NCBI GenBank assembly: GCA_949076555.1
Contig: CARUOB010000082.1
Location: 1 to 8,868 of the forward strand
Length of the DNA stretch: 8,868 bases
Origin: an uncultured Lachnospiraceae bacterium
GTDB taxonomy: Bacteria > Bacillota > Clostridia > Lachnospirales > Lachnospiraceae
Direction: 5' to 3'
Positions 1 through 5,472 of this stretch are shown here, in pieces. The first letter of the stretch is position 1; every line of letters starts with the position of its first letter. The translations under genes and the position numbers were made by a program. The notes below the pieces were generated by a model. The model was not told the DNA's origin. It did no database searches and was given only the letters and a program-made list of their open reading frames with translations.

Positions 1-759
1 ATGGATAATTCCTTACTGGCTGTAAGGGGTATTAACCATAAATACATTGTAGTAGGAGGAATGGTATTTCTCTATCATTGATGTGTGTCAGGTACTAACC
101 GATAGTGCTGATTCTACTGCCTATTGGCAAAAACTAAAGCAACGCCTCAAAAAAGAAGGATGTGAAACCGTGACAAATTGTCACGCTTTGAAGATGCGTG
201 CCGCTGATGGTAAAATGCGTCTCACGGACTGTGCCAACACAGAACAGCTTCTCCGCATCATCCAATCCATACCATCCAAGAAAGCTGAACCATTTAAACA
301 ATGGCTTGCCATGGTTGGCAAAGAGCGCCTTGACGAGATAGCTGATCCTGAAAAGGCTATGGATCGCGCTGTCAGTTATTACAAAGCAAAAGGCTATTCC
401 GACGCATGGATAACCCAGCGCCTCAGAAGCATAGAAATTCGAAAAGAAATGACTGATGAGTGGCAACGCTCCGGCATAAAAAACCATAAAGAATTTGCCG
501 CCTTGACCAATATTCTCACTCATGCATGGTCTGAAAAACCGTGCAGCAGTACAAACAATTTAAAGGCTTACATAAAGAAAATCTCCGCGATAATATGACC
601 AACACGGAGCTTGCGTTTAATCTTCTGGCAGAAGTTTCCACTACAGAACTCTCCAAAAATGCAAACCCCAAGGGATTTTCTCAAAGCAAAGAAATTGCCA
701 AAACTGGTGGCAATATCGCCGGGAATGCACGTAAGGAAATTGAAAAACGTCTGACTTAA
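1..759 (+). pseudogene. Decayed Bro-N/antirepressor-like protein gene (frameshifted)
   Basis: Three reading-frame pieces together resemble the prophage-antirepressor-like Bro-N family recalled from Bacteroidales and Clostridia. Bases 1-81 encode 26 residues starting MDNSLL and then stop. Bases about 56-598 carry the conserved core (WYFSIIDV, VLTDSADSTAYW, VTNCHALKMRAADGKMRLTD, QSIPSKKAEPFKQWLA, GIKNHKEFA). Bases about 535-759 carry the C-terminal part (QQYKQFKGLHKENLRDNMTN, GGNIAGNARKEIEK). The switch from frame 2 to frame 1 lies at about 530-540: adding one base to TCTGAAAAACC restores the expected AWSGKT-V-QQYK. A second switch seems needed at about 50-60 to join the first piece to the core. 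The C-terminus stops at 757-759, earlier than I recall for the family. Bro-N proteins are linked to phages and mobile elements and are thought to bind DNA; the function of this copy is unknown and is presumably lost. The start may be upstream, because the window opens on an ATG. Confidence 0.8.
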
Positions 760-767
760 AATTAAAA

Positions 768-796
768 TTGACCGTGAGTATCAAATGTGATACTAT
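768..796 (+). promoter_or_regulatory. Sigma-A promoter of the hicA-hicB-secB-like operon
   Basis: A TTGACC -35 box (768-773), a 17-base spacer and a TACTAT -10 box (791-796) preceded by TGA (788-790, extended -10) lie just upstream of hicA. Transcription should begin near 803, just before the AAAGGAG ribosome site. The match is close to the Firmicutes consensus, but it is predicted from sequence only. Confidence 0.65.
777..794 (+). promoter_or_regulatory. Palindromic operator candidate for HicB
   Basis: AGTATCA (777-783) and TGATACT (788-794) form a perfect 7-base inverted repeat with a 4-base centre, overlapping the extended -10 box of the operon promoter. Type II antitoxins with a ribbon-helix-helix domain usually repress their own promoter by binding such palindromes. 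Binding by the downstream HicB is inferred. Confidence 0.6.
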
Positions 797-818
797 TGCA
801 TATAAATAAAGGAGTAAT

Positions 819-1073
819 ATGACCGCTATAGATAAACGAATCGCAAAATTCTATAGAAAACCTATCCCAAACGATATCACATTCGCCGATGTCGAAGCCC
901 TCGCTCATCATTTTGGCTGCGAAATAAAAACCGGAGGAAATCACAGCCAAAAAGTGGTTCACAGAGCATCTGGAACAGTCATACCAATACCCATCCACGG
1001 AAACTGTATCGGCGAAGCCTACGTCAAAGAGTTAAAAGTCTTGTTTGACTCTATTAAGGAGGACACCACATGA
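819..1073 (+). CDS. hicA: HicA-family mRNA interferase toxin
   Basis: An 84-residue protein of the HicA family. HicA toxins fold like a double-stranded RNA-binding domain and cut translated mRNA, arresting growth when their antitoxin is missing. The core reads CEIKTGGNHSQKVVH, with the expected catalytic histidine at residue 42, followed by a hydrophobic strand (TVIPIPIHG, 53-61) and a C-terminal helix (GEAYVKELKVLFD). Length is normal for the longer HicA group that begins with a DKRIAKF-type N-terminal extension. The ATG at 819 is preceded by AAAGGAG at 4 nt. The stop codon overlaps the hicB start (ATGA, 1070-1073), so the two are translationally coupled in the toxin-first order typical of hicAB. 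The gene is AT-rich compared with the recombinase downstream. No catalytic residue is visibly lost, so the toxin is probably active. Family assignment is from recognised motifs. Confidence 0.9.
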   Translation: MTAIDKRIAKFYRKPIPNDITFADVEALAHHFGCEIKTGGNHSQKVVHRASGTVIPIPIHGNCIGEAYVKELKVLFDSIKEDTT

Positions 1074-1558
1074 GATATGAATTTCGAGTATACCAGATGC
1101 AAGTAGATGAACATCTTTTCTGGATTGCAAAAAGTACAGCCCTTAAAGGCTGCGTTGGACAGGGAGAAACTGTTCAGGATGCTGTCTCGGAATTGGAAAT
1201 AAACGAACGCGAATGGCTTATCACCGCTGAGGAATGTAATATTCCAATTCCCACTCCCACAATCCAAAAAGAGAACTCTTATAGCGGCAAAGTATCCCTT
1301 CGTTTTTCTGCTTTTACCCATGAAGAGGCCAGTGAAAATGCCAAGGGTCTCGGTGTAAGCCTAAATCAATATATAAATGATGCCATCGTATATTACAATG
1401 CTACGATAAAAAGTAAATCTTCTATGGAAAAGCCTCTTCCCACCGGCCAATCTATAGAAACCACTAACACTACTGTAATCAATTTTAAAGAGTTTGCTTC
1501 AAAGAATAATGACACGTATAAAATTTTTCTTGATGATACGAGCATGGAGGAAATGTAA
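1070..1558 (+). CDS. hicB: HicB-family antitoxin with ribbon-helix-helix domain and C-terminal extension
   Basis: A 162-residue antitoxin. Residues 1-60 have the HicB N-terminal pattern (FWIAKSTALKGCVGQGETVQDAVSEL), a partial RNase H-like fold that binds and blocks HicA. Residues about 73-110 (KVSLRFSAFTHEEASENAK, GVSLNQYINDAIVYY) form a ribbon-helix-helix DNA-binding domain, suited to repress the operon through the palindrome at 777-794. Residues about 112-162 are an extra polar tail (PLPTGQSIETTNTT, VINFKEFASKNNDTYKIFLD, TSMEEM) that is longer than in many HicB proteins. In known toxin-antitoxin-chaperone modules, a C-terminal antitoxin segment (the chaperone-addiction region) must be bound by the SecB-like chaperone for the antitoxin to fold and survive. 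The tail is the natural candidate for that role, by inference. The gene overlaps hicA by 4 bases and the next gene by 1 (TAATG). Confidence 0.88.
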   Translation: MRYEFRVYQMQVDEHLFWIAKSTALKGCVGQGETVQDAVSELEINEREWLITAEECNIPIPTPTIQKENSYSGKVSLRFSAFTHEEASENAKGLGVSLNQYINDAIVYYNATIKSKSSMEKPLPTGQSIETTNTTVINFKEFASKNNDTYKIFLDDTSMEEM

Positions 1559-1932
1559 TGAATAGCGAACCTATAAATATCGAAAATATAACTCCAAAAG
1601 AACTTGTTATTATAAACGATGAAACCCCTGTTAAGGACACCGAACTCCAGTTAAATCTTCACCGTAAACTGGAAAAAACAGAATCTGGATACAGCTTTTA
1701 CCTCTCAGCATCTATTTACAAGGAATCAGAAAAGGATGCGGGGAAAAAATCATTCTTTATAAAATATTCCTTAGAGACCTGTCTCAGTTGTGAAGGTGAC
1801 AGAATGCCTGCTGAGGATATACGCAAGGAAGCATCTATTACTCTTTATCCCTATATACGCGCCGGAATCTCAGCCGCCATGGGTGCCATCGGTATACGCC
1901 CTCTCATACTTCCGCCATATGAAATTGACTAA
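1558..1932 (+). CDS. SecB-like chaperone of a toxin-antitoxin-chaperone module
   Basis: A 124-residue protein whose C-terminal third matches the SecB pattern. LYPYIRAGISAAMGAIGIRPLILPP (97-120 region) aligns with the E. coli SecB segment of the type LFPYAREtIS...G.fPpL.LaPvnF. The N-terminal part (TELQLNLHRKLEK, YSFYLSASIYK) fits the beta-strand region of the SecB fold. SecB itself is a tetrameric export chaperone that holds unfolded proteins; toxin-associated SecB-like proteins instead protect an antitoxin. The start codon overlaps the hicB stop (TAATG at 1556-1560), so the three genes form one operon closed by a terminator at 1939-1977. Generic SecB is usually missing from Firmicutes, so a copy fused into a hicAB operon points to an antitoxin-dedicated chaperone (homologues include Rv1957 beside HigBA in Mycobacterium tuberculosis). 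Similarity is clear only at the C-terminus; the rest is from length and context. Confidence 0.72.
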   Translation: MNSEPINIENITPKELVIINDETPVKDTELQLNLHRKLEKTESGYSFYLSASIYKESEKDAGKKSFFIKYSLETCLSCEGDRMPAEDIRKEASITLYPYIRAGISAAMGAIGIRPLILPPYEID

Positions 1933-1938
1933 ACTCCC

Positions 1939-1977
1939 AAATGGCGTTTTACCCCGATAAAGTAAAACGCCATTTTT
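1939..1977 (+). terminator. Rho-independent terminator of the TAC operon
   Basis: A perfect 14-base inverted repeat (AAATGGCGTTTTAC at 1939-1952, GTAAAACGCCATTT at 1962-1975) with a 9-base loop ends in a T run (1973-1977). It begins 7 bases after the SecB-like gene and separates that operon from the recombinase gene. The arms are A/T-flanked, so it could also work for transcription from the other strand. Confidence 0.85.
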
Positions 1978-1997
1978 ATACATAACAGGAGGTCACC

Positions 1998-3368
1998 ATG
2001 TCTAAAGTCAAACGCTGTGCCATCTACATCCGTGTCAGCACCGAAGAGCAGCACCTCAACGGCCTCTCCCTCCCTGCCCAGAAGCGGGCACTCACCGAGT
2101 ATGCGGAGCGTAACGGCCTCATTATCGTTGATTGCTACGCAGATGAGGGAATCTCCGCCCGTAAGCCAATGAAGCACCGTAAGGGCCTCCTGCGGCTTCT
2201 CAGGGACGTAGAACAGGATAAGATCGACATGATTCTGGTCACCAAGCTGGATCGGTGGTTCCGCAATATCAAAGACTACAACATTACCGAGGAGATCCTG
2301 CAGGCCCATCACTGCTACTGGAAGACGATCTTTGAAAATTACGACTCTTCCACCGCCAACGGCCAGATGGTCATTAACATCATGCTCTCCGTCAATCAGG
2401 CGGAGTGTGACCGCACCTCAGAGCGTATCAAGGCCGTTCTGGACTATAAACGGTCCATAGGCGAGGTTACCAGCGGCATGTGCGCCTGCTACGGCTATAA
2501 GGTGGTCAATAACAGGCTGGTAAAGGATGAAGCCGTCTCAGACATCGTGAACGACGCCTACGACCATTACCGCTCCTGCTACTCAATCCGCAGCACTTAC
2601 AACTACCTGATGAAGAAATACGGCGATCAGGCGCCTTCCTGTAACAAAGTAGACCGTCTGTTCAAAAACGAAACCTACGCCGGGCGTGATAAAGACAACC
2701 TGAACTACTGCGAACCGTATATCACATGGGCGGAGTTCCAGAAATTCCGGCAGATCACTACCACAAAGACTTACACAGCAGGACGCTACGATCCCTACAT
2801 CTTCTCTTCTTTGATTAAATGCCCTGTCTGCGGCAACAATTTTACAGGGTACCGAAAAAAGCAGAAACTTAAAAACGGCGGCGAGAGCATATACATAAAG
2901 TATCGATGCGGGAATAAATTTGGACGCCACGGCGGCGCCAGTCTGACAGAGCACAAGATCGAGGAATACATGTTGACTCATGTCTCGTCCAGACTGGAGC
3001 AGGAGATCGCTCAGGTACAGTTTAAGACCAGACAGCAACGGGAACACCGTAACACAGACACCGCCCGCAAAGAGCTTGAACGTCTGAACATTCTTTTTCA
3101 AAAGGGAAGAATCACGGAAAGTTATTATGACGAGCAATATGAACAGCTAGAGAAGAAAATAAAAGAATCTGAGCAAGACGAAAAAATAACGCCACTCAGC
3201 TCATACAGTCACCTGATCACTGCTTTCAGCGGAAACTGGCAAGATCTTTACCGCAATCTGGATAAGCAGCATAAGCAGACTTTCTGGAAAGGCACGATCA
3301 GAAACATAGAAATAAACCCGGAAACCCATCAGATCAGCGGTTTTTCTTTTCTCACAGAATTGGTGTAG
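1998..3368 (+). CDS. Large serine recombinase (site-specific integrase)
   Basis: A 456-residue large serine recombinase, an enzyme that inserts or excises a DNA element through a covalent serine-DNA link between att sites. The resolvase domain (about 5-150) holds YIRVSTEEQ with catalytic Ser14, YADEGISARK, and TKLDRWFRN. The recombinase domain follows (about 160-260, GYKVVNNRLV...YLMKKYG...LFKNETYAGR). Next is a zinc-ribbon region (CPVC at 275-278, RCGNKFGRHGG from 303), and a predicted coiled coil at about 335-395 (REHRNTDTARKELERLNILF and QLEKKIKE). The usual fourth Cys of the ribbon is not seen; His311 could replace it. The ATG at 1998 is preceded by AGGAGGT at 4 nt. No promoter is evident in the 20 bases between the terminator and the RBS. 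GC content is visibly higher than in the preceding operon. Length is in the range seen for integrases of small integrative elements. Confidence 0.93.
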   Translation: MSKVKRCAIYIRVSTEEQHLNGLSLPAQKRALTEYAERNGLIIVDCYADEGISARKPMKHRKGLLRLLRDVEQDKIDMILVTKLDRWFRNIKDYNITEEILQAHHCYWKTIFENYDSSTANGQMVINIMLSVNQAECDRTSERIKAVLDYKRSIGEVTSGMCACYGYKVVNNRLVKDEAVSDIVNDAYDHYRSCYSIRSTYNYLMKKYGDQAPSCNKVDRLFKNETYAGRDKDNLNYCEPYITWAEFQKFRQITTTKTYTAGRYDPYIFSSLIKCPVCGNNFTGYRKKQKLKNGGESIYIKYRCGNKFGRHGGASLTEHKIEEYMLTHVSSRLEQEIAQVQFKTRQQREHRNTDTARKELERLNILFQKGRITESYYDEQYEQLEKKIKESEQDEKITPLSSYSHLITAFSGNWQDLYRNLDKQHKQTFWKGTIRNIEINPETHQISGFSFLTELV

Positions 3369-3381
3369 TAAACAGCGTACA
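3366..3381 (+). other. Probable element-chromosome junction (att site)
   Basis: The recombinase stop (TAG 3366-3368) is immediately followed by TAA (3369-3371) in the frame of the substrate-binding protein. Recognisable protein sequence resumes at about 3378 (YTVEFEPHA). The crossover should therefore lie within a few bases of 3369-3381. The exact core dinucleotide cannot be set without the empty site or the other end of the element. Confidence 0.5.
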
Positions 3382-3815
3382 CTGTTGAATTTGAACCCCA
3401 CGCCACCTCCTTAGAAGCCAAAGGTGACGGCTATGTGGTTGCCTCCCTCGGCGAAGACTCCGGCTATGTTCCCTACACCGCCTTCTCCGCCAGAAAGAGC
3501 TATATAGAGAAAAATCCCGCTGTGATCGAGTCCTTCACCCGCGCCCTGCAAAAGGGCATGGACTATGTGCAGACCCACACGCCTGCGGAAATCGCCAAAG
3601 TGATCTCTCCCCAGTTTGCGGAGACGGATCTTGCCACCATAGAAACGATCGTCAAAAGATATGCCGCACAGGACACTTGGAAATCAGATCTTGTCTTCTC
3701 GGAAGACAGTTTCACCCTTCTGGAGAACATTCTGGAGGAGGCCGGGGAACTGGACGGCAGAGTACCCTACGCAGATCTGGTAGACACCTCCTTCGCCAAA
3801 AAAGTCTTACAGTAA
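3372..3815 (+). pseudogene. C-terminal fragment of an ABC-transporter substrate-binding protein (NMT1/SsuA-like), split by the element
   Basis: An open frame runs from just after a stop at 3369-3371 to TAA 3813-3815 and encodes about 147 residues that look like the C-terminal part of an extracytoplasmic binding protein for nitrate/sulfonate/thiamine-precursor-type ABC transporters. Typical segments are YTVEFEPHATSLEAKGDGYV, VASLGEDSGYVPYTAFSARK and SYIEKNPAVIESFTRALQKG, plus GELDGRVPYADLV near the end. Full proteins of this family are about 320-350 residues with a lipoprotein signal, so the first half or more is missing. No ATG with a ribosome site is present; an internal GTG at 3435 lacks a convincing RBS and would give a partial domain. 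The N-terminal half probably lies on the far side of the integrated element. The ligand cannot be told from this fragment. Confidence 0.8.
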
Positions 3816-3844
3816 TTTTATCCCATACGGTTCCCTATACAGAG

Positions 3845-3882
3845 ATAGCGCCCGGCTCATCCGCCGGGCGCTATTTATATTT
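3845..3882 (+). terminator. Rho-independent terminator after the binding-protein fragment
   Basis: ATAGCGCCCGGC (3845-3856) and GCCGGGCGCTAT (3863-3874) form a perfect 12-base GC-rich stem with a 6-base loop, followed by a T-rich stretch (TTATATTTT). It ends the transporter transcript and sits just before the convergent end of the HPt gene on the other strand. Confidence 0.8.
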
Positions 3883-3888
3883 TGTAAA

Positions 3889-4263
3889 CTAATTTTCTCC
3901 CAAAAGTTCCTTCAGGGCGTCCACCACAAACTGGTACTGCGTCAACATCTCCTCCACGCCCACTTCCATCACCGAATAATTTTCCTCGTTCACCGCCGTC
4001 TCCTGCTCTGCGGCGAGCTGTGACAGGTAAGTGGCTCCTATGGAACGCATGGCATTTTTCAGCCCGTGCACCTCGATGCGGTAGCGCTCAAGATCTTTCT
4101 TTTCATAAACACTCCGAATCAGCGGGATTTTTTCCTTTCCCTCCTCCATGGCTGCCCAGAGCACTTCCATGTAGATCTCCTCTTCTCCTCCGCACAGTTT
4201 GATGCCTTCCTTCACGTCAAAGCCTTTGACTGTCAGATCCTCAAACGACCGAATCATTCCCAT
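3889..4263 (-). CDS. Stand-alone HPt (histidine phosphotransfer) domain protein
   Basis: A 124-residue cytoplasmic protein. The HPt signature is at residues 61-80 (YRIEVHGLKNAMRSIGATYL), with the phosphate-accepting histidine at His66 followed by the K-x-A-x-x-(I/L)-G-A pattern of a four-helix HPt bundle. HPt proteins carry phosphate between a receiver of a hybrid kinase and a receiver of a response regulator. The hybrid kinase at 5527-8664 has two receivers and no HPt domain, which suggests this protein serves it; that pairing is inferred from proximity. The ATG (4261-4263) lies 1 nt after the stop codon of the DUF1836 gene, so both are on one transcript and are probably translationally coupled. 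The N-terminus (MGMIRSFEDLTVKGFDVKEG) resembles other HPt proteins, which often begin with a short helix before the bundle. Confidence 0.85.
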   Translation of the reverse strand: MGMIRSFEDLTVKGFDVKEGIKLCGGEEEIYMEVLWAAMEEGKEKIPLIRSVYEKKDLERYRIEVHGLKNAMRSIGATYLSQLAAEQETAVNEENYSVMEVGVEEMLTQYQFVVDALKELLGEN

Positions 4264-4264
4264 T

Positions 4265-4903
4265 TTACTCTTCCTCCTGCATCTTTCCCTTTTTTCTTGT
4301 ATCCTTGCCGCGTTTGTCCGTAATGCCGTCGATCATTTTCTCGATCAACAGCTTTTTGACATAAACGTCAAAGCTTAACATGCAGATAAAGGAGAAAATT
4401 TTCAGAAATTCCCGATCCTCCGCAGGTGCATCCTCAAAGGTATCCTGGGCAATTCGAAATTTTTCTTCCACATCTGCCTTTAAGACATCCCTCTGTTCCC
4501 GCTCTAGTCCGAATACCTCTTCATATACGCGGGAAAGGTCATACGCCTCACCGTTTTTAAAATAACGGTCTTTGATCGGCGCCAAAAGCTCCTGAATATC
4601 GCTGATCGACAATATCCCTTTATAATAGTAGATAAAAATCAGAAGAAGTACATGATCTTTTGCGTATTTTTTCTTGAATGGCGGCGGAAGAAGATCATTC
4701 TTAGTGTAATTATTAATCATCGTCTTTGTCAGAATCTTGTCAGAAGCCGGATCTCTTGTCGTATTTCTCAACTGGGTCTCCATGAAAGTTGTCACCTGAT
4801 CCATATAGAGATCAATATCAGGAATATCCTCCGCCCTGATATATTTGATCCTGTCCAGACTTTCCTGAATGCTGTTTAACAAATCCTCTATATTGATCGT
4901 CAT
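4265..4903 (-). CDS. DUF1836 domain protein (putative transcription regulator)
   Basis: A 212-residue soluble protein of the DUF1836 family, recognised by IPDIDLYMDQVTTFME (28-43), DKILTKTMINNYTKNDLLPP (55-74), KKKYAKDHVLLLIFIYYYKG (77-96) and SISDIQELLAPI (98-109). The segment TKTMINNYTKNDLLPPP followed by YAKDH resembles the helix-turn-helix and wing of MerR-like regulators, and I recall the Bacillus YkrK relative as a repressor. Function here is therefore a tentative DNA-binding role. The C-terminal half (FSFICMLSFDVYVKKLLIEK) is helical and may be a dimer or ligand domain, and the extreme C-terminus is highly charged. The gene has its own promoter (4935-4963) and is co-transcribed with the HPt gene 1 nt downstream. 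It is divergent from the YerC-like gene. It could regulate this cluster; that is inferred only from position. Confidence 0.85.
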   Translation of the reverse strand: MTINIEDLLNSIQESLDRIKYIRAEDIPDIDLYMDQVTTFMETQLRNTTRDPASDKILTKTMINNYTKNDLLPPPFKKKYAKDHVLLLIFIYYYKGILSISDIQELLAPIKDRYFKNGEAYDLSRVYEEVFGLEREQRDVLKADVEEKFRIAQDTFEDAPAEDREFLKIFSFICMLSFDVYVKKLLIEKMIDGITDKRGKDTRKKGKMQEEE

Positions 4904-4934
4904 CCTCTACACCTTCCGCCTTCCTCTTCTTCCT

Positions 4935-4963
4935 ATTATATATTTTTCATTTGGGCATGACAA
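4935..4963 (-). promoter_or_regulatory. Promoter of the DUF1836-HPt operon
   Basis: Read on the minus strand, TTGTCA (-35; plus-strand 4958-4963) is followed by a 17-base spacer and a perfect TATAAT (-10; 4935-4940). This places the transcription start about 25 bases before the ATG at 4903, with a purine-rich leader (GGAAGG) for ribosome binding. Confidence 0.75.
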
Positions 4964-5022
4964 GTATTTTATCTGTAACAGTTCTGCCGTTACTTTTATC
5001 TCACCTAAAATCATACCGACTG

Positions 5023-5051
5023 TTTACAAAAAGACCCTGTTGTGGTATATT
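5023..5051 (+). promoter_or_regulatory. Promoter of the YerC-like gene
   Basis: TTTACA (-35, 5023-5028), a 17-base spacer and TATATT (-10, 5046-5051) with an upstream TGG (extended -10, 5043-5045). Transcription would start near 5058, leaving a leader of about 60 bases before the ATG at 5119. It is divergent from the promoter at 4935-4963. Confidence 0.7.
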
Positions 5052-5084
5052 CATACGTAAAGATTGTAAAGTTTTAACGTATGA
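5051..5084 (+). promoter_or_regulatory. Inverted repeat at the yerC transcription start (operator candidate)
   Basis: TCATACGT (5051-5058) and ACGTATGA (5077-5084) form a perfect 8-base inverted repeat with an 18-base spacer, beginning at the last base of the -10 box. A repressor bound there would block initiation; TrpR-like proteins bind palindromes, so self-regulation by the downstream gene is one option. As RNA it could also form a weak leader hairpin. Confidence 0.4.
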
Positions 5085-5118
5085 AAGCAAAGTCTTTCGG
5101 ATGCGGAATGGAGGACCT

Positions 5119-5406
5119 ATGAATAAAAAACTCAAAACCGACGCTGTTGACCACCTGTTTCAGGCTGTACTCTGCCTGCAGACGCAGGAAGAATGCTATA
5201 ATTTCTTTGAGGATCTTTGCACCGTGAACGAGCTTTTGTCTCTTTCCCAGCGCTTTGAGGTGGCTTCCATGCTGAAACAGCATAAAACATATCTTGAAAT
5301 TGCGGAAAAAACCGGTGCGTCGACCGCCACCATCAGCCGTGTAAACCGCTCCCTGAATTACGGAAACGACGGATACGACCTGATCTTTGACCGCCTTGGT
5401 TCCTAA
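5119..5406 (+). CDS. yerC: YerC/YecD family TrpR-related regulator
   Basis: A 95-residue protein of the YerC/TrpR-like helix-turn-helix family. The DNA-binding helices are at about 55-80 (KTYLEIAEKTGASTATISRV), and CTVNELLSLSQRFEVASMLK (33-52) is the conserved helical core. Family members are small all-helical dimers related to the tryptophan repressor. The Bacillus counterpart is poorly characterised, and the ligand, if any, is unknown. The start ATG at 5119 has GGAGG (5110-5114) 4 nt upstream; longer in-frame extensions upstream would cross the predicted transcription start and are unlikely. The gene has its own promoter and an inverted repeat over its start. It is followed after 120 bases by the hybrid kinase gene, which has a separate strong promoter, so the two need not be in one operon. 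Confidence 0.9.
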   Translation: MNKKLKTDAVDHLFQAVLCLQTQEECYNFFEDLCTVNELLSLSQRFEVASMLKQHKTYLEIAEKTGASTATISRVNRSLNYGNDGYDLIFDRLGS

Positions 5407-5436
5407 AAACGCATCATTTTTCATATACGAAATTTT

Positions 5437-5472
5437 CTGCAAAACCTTTCCCATATTGACACAATTTTGCAG
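5437..5472 (+). promoter_or_regulatory. Inverted repeat over the kinase promoter (operator candidate)
   Basis: CTGCAAAA (5437-5444) and TTTTGCAG (5465-5472) are perfect 8-base inverted arms with a 20-base spacer. They enclose the -35 box (5456-5461) and reach into the spacer of the kinase promoter. It could be a regulator site; a loose terminator for the upstream gene is less likely because the loop is long and no T run follows. Confidence 0.35.

Larger units (their letters stand above)
1..3371. mobile_element. Right part of an integrated element carrying a TAC module and a serine recombinase
   Basis: A serine recombinase gene whose stop codon (3366-3368) abuts the broken start of a chromosomal gene is the classic layout of the end of an integrative element or prophage. 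The contents to the left are typical accessory cargo: a decayed Bro-N gene and a HicAB-SecB-like module. The left boundary lies outside the window, and no conjugation, capsid or replication genes are visible here, so the type (integrative mobilisable element, conjugative element or phage remnant) cannot be decided. The possibility that the left genes are chromosomal and only the recombinase is recent is not excluded. Confidence 0.6.

Noticed and set aside
541..759. A separate 72-residue gene starting at GTG 541
   Set aside because: Its sequence is the natural continuation of the Bro-N protein in the next frame, with no ribosome site of its own; it is better explained as the tail of a frameshifted pseudogene.
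3435..3815. GTG at 3435 as the start of an independent gene
   Set aside because: There is no convincing ribosome site, and family-like protein sequence continues upstream in frame to about 3378, so this is a truncated binding-protein gene.
4975..4993. Short inverted repeat GTAAC-N9-GTTAC between the divergent promoters
   Set aside because: Arms of only 5 bases in AT-rich DNA are expected by chance; not strong enough to call an operator.
4951..5118. An N-terminal extension of the YerC-like protein back to 4951
   Set aside because: It would begin upstream of the predicted promoter and adds residues unlike the family; GGAGG at 5110-5114 fixes the start at 5119.
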